Counted from the first letter of the stretch, positions 52,630 through 62,363 are shown. The stretch is DNA of 64,000 bases from Saccharopolyspora endophytica (GCF_018070075.1 NZ_JAGPXE010000013.1:141044-205043), one strand, 5' to 3'. Numbers and translations are program-made. The notes: generated from the letters alone by a model not told the origin.

Positions 52630-54587
52630 GTGACGCCTGCGGTTGCGGCGGCGACGAGCCCCGCACTGGCGAGGAAGCCGCCGAAGGCGAACCGGAACGC
52701 CTGTGGCAGATCTTCGAACTGCAGGCCGCCGCCGTATCGGGAGTGCTACTGGCGGCGGCGTGGATCTCCGCATGGGTGGGCGCGCCGGAGATCGCGGTGA
52801 CGGTGCTGGAGTGGCTGGCGCTGGCCGCCGGCGCTTACACCTTCGTGCCCTCCACTCTGAAGCGGCTGGTCAAGGGCAAGATCGGGGTCGGCACGCTGAT
52901 GACGATCGCCGCAGTGGGTGCGGTGATCCTCGGCGAGGTCGGCGAAGCCGCCATGTTGGCGTTCCTGTTCTCCATCAGCGAAGGGCTGGAGGAGTACTCG
53001 TTGGCCCGCACCCGCCGCGGGCTGCGTGCGCTGCTGGACTTGGTGCCCGAACAGGCCACAGTGCTGCGCGACGGTGTCGAAGCTGTCGTCGCTCCTGCCG
53101 AGCTGCGCGTCGGCGACACGATGCTCGTCAAGCCCGGTGAGCGGATCGCCACCGACGGCATCATCCGCGCCGGCCGCACGGCCCTGGACACCTCGGCGAT
53201 CACCGGCGAATCGGTGCCGGTGGAGGCGGGCCCTGGTGATGAGGTGTTCGCCGGGTCGATCAACGGCACCGGGGTCCTGGAAGTCGAGGTCACCAACGCC
53301 GCCGAGGACAACTCGCTGGCCCGGATCGTGGCCATCGTGGAGGCCGAGCAGTCCCGCAAGGGCGCAAGCCAGCGCCTTGCCGACCGCATCGCCAAACCTC
53401 TTGTCCCCGGCATCATGGCCGCCGCCGCGCTGATCGCCGTGGTCGGCAGTCTGTTCGGCGACCCGGTTACCTGGATAGAGCGAGCCTTGGTGGTGCTGGT
53501 GGCTGCGTCGCCATGTGCACTTGCGATCTCGGTACCGGTCACGGTTGTCGCGGCAGTAGGTGCCGCAAGCAAGCTCGGAGTGCTGGTCAAGGGCGGTGCC
53601 GCGCTGGAAGGTCTCGGCAGGATCCGCGGTATCGCACTGGACAAGACCGGCACCCTCACCCGCAACCAGCCGGCCGTGATCGACGTCGCCACCACAGGCG
53701 CTGCCACCCGCGAGCAGGTCCTCGCTACGGCTGCCGCGTTGGAAGCACGTAGCGAACACCCCCTCGCCAGGGCGATCCTGGCCGCCGTCGATGGCGTCAC
53801 CCCCGCCACGGAGGTCGAGGCGGTCACCGGCGCCGGGCTGGCCGGCACTTTCAACGGAGCCACCGCCCGGCTAGGCCGCCCCGGCTGGCTGGACGCCGGG
53901 CCCTTGGTCGACGAGGTGGCTCGGATGCAGCAGGCCGGCGCCACCGCGGTCCTGGTCGAGCACGACGGCACCCTCATCGGTGCCATCGCCGTGCGCGACG
54001 AGCTGCGGCCGGAGGCCCGTGAAGTCGTCGACCGCCTCCGCAACGGTGGCTATGAGGTCGCGATGCTCACCGGTGACAACCACGCCACAGCCGCCGCCCT
54101 TGCAGCCGAGGCCGGCATCAACGACGTGCACGCCGAACTGCGGCCCGAGGACAAGGCCCGCCGCATCGAGGCACTGCGCGGGCAGCGCCCCACGGCGATG
54201 GTCGGCGACGGCGTCAACGACGCCCCAGCCCTGGCCACCGCCGACCTCGGCATCGCGATGGGCGCGATGGGCACCGACGTGGCCATCGAAACCGCCGACG
54301 TCGCGCTCATGGGCGAAGACCTCCGGCACCTGCCCCAAGCACTGGACCACGCTCGACAAGCGCGGCGGGTCATGCTGCAAAACGTCGCCCTGTCCCTCGG
54401 GCTGATCATCGTGCTAATGCCGCTGGCCCTGTTCGGCATCCTCGGCCTGGCCGCGGTGGTGGCCGTGCACGAGCTCGCCGAGGTCGTCGTCATCGCTAAT
54501 GGCGTCCGCGCGGGCCGCACCCGCCCGCTCGCAGCCCTCCAGCAAACGCTGGGCACTGAACGCCACGCCGTCGAGGCACAAGCGTGA
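52626..54587 (+). CDS. P1B-type heavy-metal-translocating ATPase (CtpG/CadA-like)
   Basis: 653 residues, ATGA-coupled to the sensor. N-terminal SDACGCGGDE holds two Cys. The membrane metal site is AASPCALAIS: SPC, not the CPC of typical CadA/ZntA. Phosphorylation site DKTGTLTRN near 339, SEHPLARAIL for nucleotide binding, and GDGVNDAPALA near 525. The last helices have VVAVHELAEVVVIANG. Full-length, no truncation. CmtR-type control and neighbouring cadD indicate Cd/Pb export; the SPC motif leaves Co, Fe or Ni possible. Confidence 0.9.
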   Translation: MSDACGCGGDEPRTGEEAAEGEPERLWQIFELQAAAVSGVLLAAAWISAWVGAPEIAVTVLEWLALAAGAYTFVPSTLKRLVKGKIGVGTLMTIAAVGAVILGEVGEAAMLAFLFSISEGLEEYSLARTRRGLRALLDLVPEQATVLRDGVEAVVAPAELRVGDTMLVKPGERIATDGIIRAGRTALDTSAITGESVPVEAGPGDEVFAGSINGTGVLEVEVTNAAEDNSLARIVAIVEAEQSRKGASQRLADRIAKPLVPGIMAAAALIAVVGSLFGDPVTWIERALVVLVAASPCALAISVPVTVVAAVGAASKLGVLVKGGAALEGLGRIRGIALDKTGTLTRNQPAVIDVATTGAATREQVLATAAALEARSEHPLARAILAAVDGVTPATEVEAVTGAGLAGTFNGATARLGRPGWLDAGPLVDEVARMQQAGATAVLVEHDGTLIGAIAVRDELRPEAREVVDRLRNGGYEVAMLTGDNHATAAALAAEAGINDVHAELRPEDKARRIEALRGQRPTAMVGDGVNDAPALATADLGIAMGAMGTDVAIETADVALMGEDLRHLPQALDHARQARRVMLQNVALSLGLIIVLMPLALFGILGLAAVVAVHELAEVVVIANGVRAGRTRPLAALQQTLGTERHAVEAQA

Positions 54588-54599
54588 CAGCCCCAGCCA

Positions 54600-54644
54600 C
54601 TACCCGGTGAGGGCCAGCCGCCTCGGCTGGCCCTCACCGGGTAG
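54600..54644. terminator. Long perfect hairpin after the metal ATPase gene
   Basis: A 21-bp perfect stem with loop CCT: left arm 54600-54620 begins CTACCCGGTGAGGG, right arm 54624-54644 ends CCCTCACCGGGTAG. It lies 12 bp after the stop. No T-run, but its strength and position between converging genes fit a bidirectional terminator. Confidence 0.7.
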
Positions 54645-54864
54645 CGATACTGCCACGACCGACCGGTCCTAAAAGCTGTGGCGAATACGGCAGGTTCGGA
54701 ATACGTGCACTACGCCAGCTATCCGTGACGATCTCACCCCCGGAGACCTCCCAGATCCCCGTGATACCTGGCCGTAATCCGTTCTCGGTCGACTGCGTAG
54801 CGGGGGAGCCGGTGGTGTGCTCGGTGAACCTGGGCACCCATCGAGGACTCGATGTAGTGCTCAT
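54634..54864 (-). CDS. Hypothetical small protein downstream of the TSCPD gene
   Basis: 76 residues, ATGA-coupled to the TSCPD gene. GITGIWEVSGGEIVTDSWRS is the only folded-looking part. No family recognised. Its 3' end lies in the terminator hairpin of the facing gene. Support is mainly the overlapping start. Confidence 0.4.
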   Translation of the reverse strand: MSTTSSPRWVPRFTEHTTGSPATQSTENGLRPGITGIWEVSGGEIVTDSWRSARIPNLPYSPQLLGPVGRGSIATR

Positions 54865-55268
54865 GCCGCGTCGGTGGCGATCACGCCGAGCGCCGCACAC
54901 CGGTGACGGGGCAGGAACTCCAGGGCCAGGAACCTCGCCAGATAGTCGATCGGTCTGGTCACGAACGGGATGTCGCTGTCGTCGGTCCATCCCTGGGGCT
55001 CGAACCGGGTGTTCACAAACCGGGCCACGATTTCCTCGAGCGGCATCCCGTAATGCAGCGCCTCGGTGAGCAACTCACCAAACGCCTCCAACATCCCTCG
55101 TCCGAAGCTCCCGTGCTTGGAGTGCGCGATGTGGACATCTACAGGCCGGCCATCGGTATCGGCGGAGACGAACACCGTGAAGTCCGTACCGCCGATCGAG
55201 ACGTCCGTGGTCATGCCCGGCCGCGTCCGGGGGAGATGCTGCCGGACGACAGCGGGGGTGACGCTCAT
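54861..55268 (-). CDS. Stand-alone TSCPD-domain protein
   Basis: 135 residues from ATG 55268. FTVFVSADTDGRPVDVHIAH, GMLEAFGELLTEALHYGMPL and FVNTRFEPQGWTDDSDIPFV match the TSCPD domain found at the C-terminus of adenosylcobalamin-dependent (class II) ribonucleotide reductases. No reductase catalytic domain accompanies it. Such free domains occur in phages and elements; they may modulate the host reductase, which is inference. Confidence 0.75.
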   Translation of the reverse strand: MSVTPAVVRQHLPRTRPGMTTDVSIGGTDFTVFVSADTDGRPVDVHIAHSKHGSFGRGMLEAFGELLTEALHYGMPLEEIVARFVNTRFEPQGWTDDSDIPFVTRPIDYLARFLALEFLPRHRCAALGVIATDAA

Positions 55269-55502
55269 CGGGCGGGCGGGCTCGGCGACGACCACAACAA
55301 GCTCCTCAAGCACAATCGATAGATGCAAAACCGGTGATGGACCACTAGATGTGGTGATCGTATCGACGGGTACCGACAATTTCGGACAGCGGCGCGTCAC
55401 CCGTTCGGTCAGAAGCCGGAGTCACCAACCGATCCGACGGCAGTCGGCCCGCACTGGCCGCCGAATAGCCGTCCAGCCGTATCAATCCACGCCCCAGTCA
55501 AG

Positions 55503-55541
55503 AGAGGAACCCCGGAAACACCTGGGTTTCAGGGGTTCTCT
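55503..55541 (-). terminator. Terminator-like hairpin after the relaxase gene
   Basis: GAACCCC (55507-55513) pairs with GGGGTTC (55532-55538), and inner AAAC (55516-55519) with GTTT (55526-55529). On the reverse strand it follows the relaxase stop by about 20 bp. Confidence 0.5.
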
Positions 55542-55562
55542 GGTTTTCAGGCTGATACGGGG

Positions 55563-58500
55563 TCAGAAGCCCATGCCGCCCATGCCGGAGTGGAACCCGG
55601 AGCCCTGGTCGAGCTCTTCGTCGTCGTCATAGCCGTAGCGCTCGTAGGAGCCCTCGTTCTCGCGGCGGGCCTCGTCCTCGTCGCGGGAGTCGAGCCAGCG
55701 CTCGACGTAGTCGTCGCGGGAGTCCTCGCGGGTTTCCAGGACCTCGTCGCGCAGTGCTTCGATTCGTTCGGTGGTGTCGTCGCGCTGGAAGTTCTCGTTT
55801 GGGCTGGTCATCGTGTGCCTCCACTTGTCGGTGATCGTCCGCCAGGCATCGGCCTTGGCGGTCTGGCCGCCGGGTTCGGGCCCCAGCGGCACGTCCGGGT
55901 CGTTCGTGCGGATGTTGAAGGTCTCGCGGTAGGCGGCCGCGAGCCCGGCGACGTCGTCCCAGCGCTCGGCGGCGGTCTCCTCCTGCGGCCGCGTGCCGAG
56001 CCGCGCGGCCCAGTCCGGGCGGTCGTAGGCGACGTGGTCGCGTAGCTCGTCGACCCGGGTCGCCACGGCGGTGGTGATCTGGTCGAGGTGGTCGGCGAGC
56101 TCGGGAGCGGCGTCTCGCACCGTGCGGTGCGGGGCGGTCAGCCAGGGCAGCACGGGCTGCTCGCCGGCGCCCTGGTCGCGTTGGTCGGTGAGGTGGTCGA
56201 CGACGATCTGGGCGGCGTAGCGGTGGGCTTCTGTCGGGTCGGCGGGCCACTCGGCGAGCTGCCGTGCGGCGTCGGCGACCGCCGCGTCGGCGTCCAGGCC
56301 CTCGGCGGCGCCGGCGGCGGCGTGCCGCCACACCAGTCGCCAGTCGTCGGTGACGTCTTCGTCCGGCACGACTGCGGTGGTGATCGTGTGCCACCGGTCG
56401 ATCTGCTCTGCACTGGGGTCGGCGAAGCGGGCGGGTGGCTCGCGGTCGGCGATGTGGGACTCGATGCGCCACCGCAGCACCGCGGCCGGGTCGGCGCTGT
56501 GCTCGCGGCCGCTGCTGGCGGCGGCGCGCGCGACGAGCCGGTCGGACTGCCAGCCCAGCGTTTCAGCGCGGCGCAGCGTGTCCAGCAGCTTGGGCTCGGC
56601 GGGTTGGCCGAGCGCGTGGGGGGCGTGCTCGGCCAGGGCCTGGTGCGCGACGTGGTTGAGCAGTTCGCGGCTGGTGTTGTGGTGGCGCTCGGCCAGCACC
56701 GACAGCGGTTCCTCGGTCCGCTCGCTGATGGTGTCGGTGAAGGTGTCCAGCAGGTCGTCGACGTCGATGCCGTCGCGTAGCCGCTCCACCTCGTCATGGC
56801 TCGTGCCCGTGGTCTGGTCGGTGCTGGCGGTCTCGGTGGGAGGTCCCCACTGGTCGATGAGGTCGTGCCAGGCGCGGGCACGCAGGCCCTGGCTGTCGGG
56901 CTGTTCACCCAGCGGGTGAGCCGGGTCGTCGCTGGTGACGCCGTAGGTGTCGCGGTAGGCGGCGGCCAGACCGGCCACGGTGTCCCAGCGTTCGGCCAGT
57001 GCGGGATCCTCGGGGCGTGGCCCCAATCCGGCAGTCCAATGTGGCTGTTCGGCGGTGATCTGGGCGCGTAGTTCGGTGTGGCGATCGTGGATGGCGCTGT
57101 TGAGGCGCTGGAGGTAGTCGCGCAGCTCGTCGCTGAGGCTGGTGTGGTCGGGGCGGGCCATCCACGGCAGTGCGGGCGACCAGCCAGCACCGGCTTCGCG
57201 CTGCTCGGACAGCGCGTCCGAGACCGCGTCGGCGGTGTAGCGGTGGGCGTCCATCGGATCGGCTGCGGGCCGGTCGGCGAGCCGGGTGGCGGCGGTGGTG
57301 ACCGCGGCATCGGCGTCCAGGCCCTCAGCGCTGGCGGCGGCCGCCAACTTCCAGACCTGCGTCCAGGCCGGTTCTTCGACGTCGGCGGTGGCGTCGTGGC
57401 GTTCGACGATCCCGCGCCAGTGGTTGATCTGGTTCATCGTGGGCGCGGCGGTGCGCGGTGGTGGTTGTTCGTGAAGCAACTGCTGCTCGATGCGCCATTG
57501 CAGCACCGCAGCGGGATCGTCGGCGTCGGCCAGCGCTCCCTGGGCCAGGGCGGCGGGTACCAGGTGCTCGGCCTGCCAGCCGAGGTCTTCGGCGTTGCGC
57601 ACGGTCTGGCGCAGCGCCCCGGTGGCGGGCTGCTCCAGCAGGTGGGGCACGTGCTCGGTCAGCACCGCCTCGATGCGCTCCTGCGAGCCGAGGTGCGCGA
57701 CGAAGTCGTGGTGGCCGACCAGGGTGTGCAGCGACTCGGCCTTGTCCAGGGACGCGCGCAGTTCCTCGGTCGCCGAGGTCTCGGCCGAGGACCGCTCAAG
57801 TGCGGCTTCCAGGACGCCCCGCCCGGTGCGCTCCAGCGGGGTTTCCTGGTGGCTGTCGATCGTGTGCTGGACGGTCTCGACGTAGACCTGGTTGTCGTAC
57901 TCGGCTCGGGTCATCTGGGTGTAGAGCTGTTCACGGGACAGCCCTTGGGGCACGAGGCTGTGCGACGAGCCGCCCTTGACCGACATGCCCTGCGAGCGGT
58001 TCACGGTCGCGGCGTAGGCCAGCTCGACGTGCTCGGCGACGTAGTTGGGCGGCAGGATGATGCTGCCGCCGCTGACCTGGTGGCGCAGCTTGATTGCGCC
58101 GCTGGCGCGGACGTTCTGGACCTCCCAGGTGTCGCCGTTCTTCACGAAGTCCCGGCCTCCGAACAGCGTTTTCAGCCGGTCGTTGCGGCGGGTGACGACG
58201 AGATCGCCCTTGCTGGCTGCGGTGCCGTCGTGCAGCCGCACGGCGCGTCCGTCGTCGACGTCCCCGCGGTCCAGCCGCAGCTGGCGGGCCTGGTGGTTGA
58301 GGGCGACGACGTCGTCGTTGGCGGGCACGATCAGCAGGGACGGCCGTCCGGCGTCGAGGTCAGAACGCCAGGCGTGGTGCGCGGCCTCGCGCATCGTCTC
58401 CCGGGAACCTTCGTGGACCCAGCCCTGCTCGAAGTAGTAGTCCAGGCCGCTCGCATCGCCCCTGTGCAGCTTGAGCGAGGCCGCGGCCTGGTCCTGGTCG

Positions 58501-60665
58501 GCGAACCGCACGACCTCCCGCAACCGCAGCGCACCGTTGTTGTGCTCGAACCAGCGCACCGCCCCGCCGGCCTCCACTGAAGCGAGCTGCTTGTCGTCAC
58601 CGACCAGCCGCACGTCCGCACCCCGATTCAGGGCGTAGCGCACGACATCGTGCAGCGTGTGCGTTCCGGCCATCGCGGCTTCGTCGATGATGAGCACATC
58701 CCCGCGCGTGAACGGGAACGCGCGCTCGGCGCTGCCCATCTGCATTGCCGTGGTGACCTGGTGCAACGTGTGCGGCCGCGCGTCGATCGAGGCTCCGAGT
58801 TCCTGGGCGGCACGAGCGCTCGGTCCGAACGCATAGACCTCGCCGGCTTCAGCACGCCAGGCATCGGCGAAGACTCGCATCGCGGTGGTCTTGCCTGCCC
58901 CGGCTGGTGCATAGAGCAGCTGCACCCGCCGCCCGGACGTCGCGAACCCGGCCACCGCACGCGTCTGACCCGCGTTGAGTTTCGCGCCGCCGACGGCTCG
59001 CCGGACCGTGGCCTCGCTGATGCGCACCCCGTCGTGGCGCCGTCCCCACGCGGCCAGAGCTGCCTCTTCGCGCAGTGTGCGGTGGGTGGTGAACCGCTGG
59101 GCGTTGTGCTCAACGAACACCGATTCGCCGTCGGAGCGCCGCAACGCGGAGGGCTCTTCGACCGCAGGCGGGGCGTGGAGCGAAACGGTGTCGGCATCGC
59201 GGAGAACCGCATCGACGACCTGGTCGATCACCTGGTCACGGGTGCCCTCCGGCACCCTCAGATGAGCAGTCTGGCGGTGTGCTTCGGCTGCGAGGTTCCA
59301 CTTGTTGAAGTGGCTGAAGTGATCCGAGACCGTCGCCAGAGTGCCCGCGGCGAGCTCGTCGACGTCGACGTCGGCGACCGCCTCACCATGGCCGGAAAAC
59401 AGCCGGGTGCCGAGCGTGGCGAGCTCGTTCGGCCCGACCGTCTCGATCGCCTGATCACGCCACCGGCGCAGATGCTGCGCCAGCGAACGTGGTTCCTGTT
59501 TGGGGTCGCGGGTGTCGTACTTGGCGCAGCGGCTGATCTCACGCAGTTCGCTCGGGCTCGGTTCGCGGTCGTGCTCGCGCCGGAAGTCGACGATGCGGCG
59601 GGCGCGGTCGGCCTCCACCTGCGACGAGCGTTGTGAAAACCCTTCCAGCAGCGCGTCGGAGACCCCGTCGAGTTCCCAGCCCACCCGCTTGAGATCGAAC
59701 CCGCCTTTGGCACGTTCACTCCAGCTCGCACCGGCCTCGCGGAACAGGTCCCGCAGGCGGCTGTCGTAGTACTCGCTGGTGGTCACCGCCGCAGCCAGCA
59801 CAGTGCGCCCGTCCAGGCTCGTCCAACGCCCGTCGGCCCCCTGAACCTTGGCACTGATGGGCACATGGGTGTGCAAGTGAGGATCACCCGCACGCGAGTC
59901 CCAGTGCTCGAACAGCGCGGCGGTGATGCCTTTGACGTCGACCTGGGCGTAGCCGCCGTCTCCCTTGCGGGTGTAGGCGGCGTTGTTCTCGAAGTACTGC
60001 AAGGTGTCGCGCACGGCCTGGCGGTGCAGCTCGACGATCCGCTCGCGGGTGGCGTCATCGGACAGCGCCCACGCCACCGAAACCGACTTCGGCGGCGCGA
60101 AGACGAGCTCGTAGCCCGACGTGGCGGATTTCAGTTCCCGCTTCTGTTCGGCCAGCCACCGCTTGAGCTCGGCGTCGCTGGGGTGCTGGCCCTCGTGCTC
60201 GTCGGCGTACGCCTGCACCTGCACGTCCCGCCGGATGCTCGCGCGAGTGGCCTCATCGATCGGCGCGCCGATCGGCCGATCGTTTTCGAGGTTGTAGGTC
60301 TTGTAGGCGTCGATGACCTTGCTGCGGAGTTCGTCGGCGCCGCTGTGCTGCCGGAACCGGTAGCCGAGCTTGGTCGCGGCCAGGGCCTCGGCTTGCGACG
60401 CGCCATCAGCGATCATCTCGGCTTCGATGCGGTCGGCCTCCGGGTGCCGGCCCTCGCCGAACAGCGCATTCATCTGCGCCGCGGTGACCTCACCGTCCAC
60501 GCCGAGCGCGGCCGCGCCGCGCCCGAACCACTGCCCGGGTGGGTAGCCGTGCGCGGTGTAGTAGTCGGACAGGGATTCGCCGGGTTCGAGCTCCCGGTCG
60601 CCGCACGCCACCGACCCGGTCAGGTACTCGTACCCGCCGGGTGAAAGCTTGCGAACACCGATCAC
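55563..60665 (-). CDS. traA: MobF-type conjugative relaxase-helicase (TraA/TrwC-like)
   Basis: 1700 residues. Relaxase domain (about 1-330) with Tyr candidates in LSPGGYEYLTGS and LSDYYTAHGY, and the three-His metal site in EHWDSRAGDPHLHTHVPISA near residue 255. A superfamily I helicase follows: Walker A LLYAPAGAGKTTAMRVFADA near 588, Walker B DVLIIDEAAMAGTH. YAATVNRSQGMSVKGGSSH is the late helicase motif. The last 650 residues contain two copies of a 300-350-residue module. The C-terminus is acidic and Arg-rich, then GFHSGMGGMGF. It nicks the transfer origin and unwinds DNA for the type IV system encoded at 25-37 kb. Confidence 0.92.
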   Translation of the reverse strand: MIGVRKLSPGGYEYLTGSVACGDRELEPGESLSDYYTAHGYPPGQWFGRGAAALGVDGEVTAAQMNALFGEGRHPEADRIEAEMIADGASQAEALAATKLGYRFRQHSGADELRSKVIDAYKTYNLENDRPIGAPIDEATRASIRRDVQVQAYADEHEGQHPSDAELKRWLAEQKRELKSATSGYELVFAPPKSVSVAWALSDDATRERIVELHRQAVRDTLQYFENNAAYTRKGDGGYAQVDVKGITAALFEHWDSRAGDPHLHTHVPISAKVQGADGRWTSLDGRTVLAAAVTTSEYYDSRLRDLFREAGASWSERAKGGFDLKRVGWELDGVSDALLEGFSQRSSQVEADRARRIVDFRREHDREPSPSELREISRCAKYDTRDPKQEPRSLAQHLRRWRDQAIETVGPNELATLGTRLFSGHGEAVADVDVDELAAGTLATVSDHFSHFNKWNLAAEAHRQTAHLRVPEGTRDQVIDQVVDAVLRDADTVSLHAPPAVEEPSALRRSDGESVFVEHNAQRFTTHRTLREEAALAAWGRRHDGVRISEATVRRAVGGAKLNAGQTRAVAGFATSGRRVQLLYAPAGAGKTTAMRVFADAWRAEAGEVYAFGPSARAAQELGASIDARPHTLHQVTTAMQMGSAERAFPFTRGDVLIIDEAAMAGTHTLHDVVRYALNRGADVRLVGDDKQLASVEAGGAVRWFEHNNGALRLREVVRFADQDQAAASLKLHRGDASGLDYYFEQGWVHEGSRETMREAAHHAWRSDLDAGRPSLLIVPANDDVVALNHQARQLRLDRGDVDDGRAVRLHDGTAASKGDLVVTRRNDRLKTLFGGRDFVKNGDTWEVQNVRASGAIKLRHQVSGGSIILPPNYVAEHVELAYAATVNRSQGMSVKGGSSHSLVPQGLSREQLYTQMTRAEYDNQVYVETVQHTIDSHQETPLERTGRGVLEAALERSSAETSATEELRASLDKAESLHTLVGHHDFVAHLGSQERIEAVLTEHVPHLLEQPATGALRQTVRNAEDLGWQAEHLVPAALAQGALADADDPAAVLQWRIEQQLLHEQPPPRTAAPTMNQINHWRGIVERHDATADVEEPAWTQVWKLAAAASAEGLDADAAVTTAATRLADRPAADPMDAHRYTADAVSDALSEQREAGAGWSPALPWMARPDHTSLSDELRDYLQRLNSAIHDRHTELRAQITAEQPHWTAGLGPRPEDPALAERWDTVAGLAAAYRDTYGVTSDDPAHPLGEQPDSQGLRARAWHDLIDQWGPPTETASTDQTTGTSHDEVERLRDGIDVDDLLDTFTDTISERTEEPLSVLAERHHNTSRELLNHVAHQALAEHAPHALGQPAEPKLLDTLRRAETLGWQSDRLVARAAASSGREHSADPAAVLRWRIESHIADREPPARFADPSAEQIDRWHTITTAVVPDEDVTDDWRLVWRHAAAGAAEGLDADAAVADAARQLAEWPADPTEAHRYAAQIVVDHLTDQRDQGAGEQPVLPWLTAPHRTVRDAAPELADHLDQITTAVATRVDELRDHVAYDRPDWAARLGTRPQEETAAERWDDVAGLAAAYRETFNIRTNDPDVPLGPEPGGQTAKADAWRTITDKWRHTMTSPNENFQRDDTTERIEALRDEVLETREDSRDDYVERWLDSRDEDEARRENEGSYERYGYDDDEELDQGSGFHSGMGGMGF

Positions 60666-60951
60666 CCCAGCACCTCTGTCATCAGCGATTTCAGTCAGGC
60701 CGACGTACTCACGCTAAGCAGGCCAGGGCGGCTGCCCGTCGCAGACTCAATCGATACAGAACCGGGGAGCATGCAGAATGCAAGACGTCCTGTGTGTCGG
60801 TGAGGGGGCAGACCAGGGGGGACCGGCGGCACGGTCGGCGGGTGAGATGCCGGCCGAAAGGCGACCGGGGGGTTACGGCGCGGAAGCGGGCCGGGCGCGC
60901 GGCGGGATGTGGGCGGCGACCAGGCGGGAACCGTGGGAAGCGCGCACGAAA
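60666..60951. other. Region upstream of the relaxase gene, candidate oriT
   Basis: No gene recognised. The stretch lies just before the relaxase start, where MobF systems often keep their origin of transfer. It contains GCATGCAGAATGCAAG and G-rich runs, but no inverted repeat strong enough to define a nic site by eye. Confidence 0.3.
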
Positions 60952-60981
60952 AAGACCCCCGGTCGCATGACCGGGGGTCTT
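60952..60981 (-). terminator. Rho-independent terminator
   Basis: AAGACCCCCGGTC and GACCGGGGGTCTT, a perfect 13-bp stem with a GCAT loop. On the reverse strand it is followed by TTTTT, so it ends the gene at 60998-62059. Confidence 0.85.
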
Positions 60982-60997
60982 CGGGGGCGGGTGGCCG

Positions 60998-62059
60998 CTA
61001 GGCGGCCAGCGCGGCGGGTTCGGCTGCGGCGGCGGGCGCGTCGTCGGCGGCGCTGGGCACGACTGACAGCGCGGGCGCGGACTCCAGCGCGCGGCACCCG
61101 GCGCACTGCCCGTCGTCGGCTGGCAGGTGGCGGACGTCGCGCGGGCTGCGGTCCTCGCCGCAGGTCTGGCAGGCGGCCAGCTCCGGCGCGGCGGGCTGCT
61201 CGGCGGGCTCGCTGGCGTTCGCGGCCGCCCAGGCGGCGACGGTGTCGCGATCGGTCTGGTGGCTGTAGCGGCTCCACTCGGTGCGGAGGTGTTTCAGCGC
61301 GCGGGGGTAGTGCTGGTGGATGTAGGCGCACAGGGCCTCGATCGCCTGGGCGCGGGTGGCGTTGTCCGGCACCTGGATGCCGGGGCGGCCCAGCTCGCGG
61401 CACTCCTGGCACAACCCGTCGCGGTGGGCGCGGTCGGCGCGGCTGGGTTCGATGTTGCAGCCCAGGGCCACGCACGGGCGGCCGCCGTCGCGAACGGCGG
61501 TGGTGCGGGGGTCGGGCCGCTCGCGGTCGCGCGCCACCGGGTTGATGGCCATGCGCTCGTAATCGACGGCGTAGCCATCGGGCCGTTCGCCGCGCTGCGG
61601 GGCGTCGTCGACTCCCGCACGGGTGGCGGCGTACTCGGTGACCGCGCGGGCCTCGGCGCGGGCCTTGCGCTGGGCGCGGCGGAGTTCCGGCCGCACCTCG
61701 GTGCGGACCGCGCCCCCGGCGCGGCGGCGGGCGTTCTCGATCGCTTGCCGGTCCCAGCGCGAGGCGCGGTCGGCCTGCGGCTCGGGCCGCTCGCGCTGTT
61801 CTCCGGGGCGCGGTGCGCACGCCGCGATAACGGCGCGGTCGCGCTCGTCGGCGCGCTTCCAGTACTCGCGGAGCCGCTTCACCCCGGTACGCGGGTGCTC
61901 GGCAAGGATCCGGCCGCACTCGGCCAGCGCGGAGATTTCGCGGGCGTCCGCGCTGGTCAGCGTCTCGCGCCACTGAGCGCGGGCGGCGCGGAGGTCGCCG
62001 GTGCGCAGCAGTGCGGCGACAGACAGAACCGAGTCAGAAATCGTCACAGAATGCGACAT
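60998..62059 (-). CDS. Hypothetical plasmid-type protein with CxxC motifs
   Basis: 353 residues from ATG 62059. Residues 1-90 are helical (LLRTGDLRAARAQWRETLTS), then a basic region. C-terminal part: CVALGCNIEPS, GLCQECRELG, ACQTCGEDRSPRD and QCAGCRALE, which look like two zinc ribbons. ALCAYIHQHYPRALKHLRTE lies between them. Known only as an actinobacterial plasmid or element protein type; no function assigned. Confidence 0.55.
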   Translation of the reverse strand: MSHSVTISDSVLSVAALLRTGDLRAARAQWRETLTSADAREISALAECGRILAEHPRTGVKRLREYWKRADERDRAVIAACAPRPGEQRERPEPQADRASRWDRQAIENARRRAGGAVRTEVRPELRRAQRKARAEARAVTEYAATRAGVDDAPQRGERPDGYAVDYERMAINPVARDRERPDPRTTAVRDGGRPCVALGCNIEPSRADRAHRDGLCQECRELGRPGIQVPDNATRAQAIEALCAYIHQHYPRALKHLRTEWSRYSHQTDRDTVAAWAAANASEPAEQPAAPELAACQTCGEDRSPRDVRHLPADDGQCAGCRALESAPALSVVPSAADDAPAAAAEPAALAA

Positions 62060-62363
62060 AGAGAACCCCAAAGTCAGCGGTTTTTGCGCAATCGCCAGGC
62101 TTGGCCTTCCCGGCGGCTTACGACTCTTATTCTATCCCGAATTGCCGACTCGCGGCAAGTTCAATCAGGGCTTTTATTTCTATTTTCTGCAATTCGCCGG
62201 ATCAAGTGAACCACCCTCTGGCCTGCGCGTTTGAACGAAAAAGGCGGGTTGTCCTCGCTAAATGGGCCCGTTCATTAGTCGCGCATTCCCTTTCTTTCCC
62301 CGCCCCTTCGACATAGGCCAATCCCTCCCGTGTGGGGCTGTCGGGTCAAGGTCGGGGCCCCGC

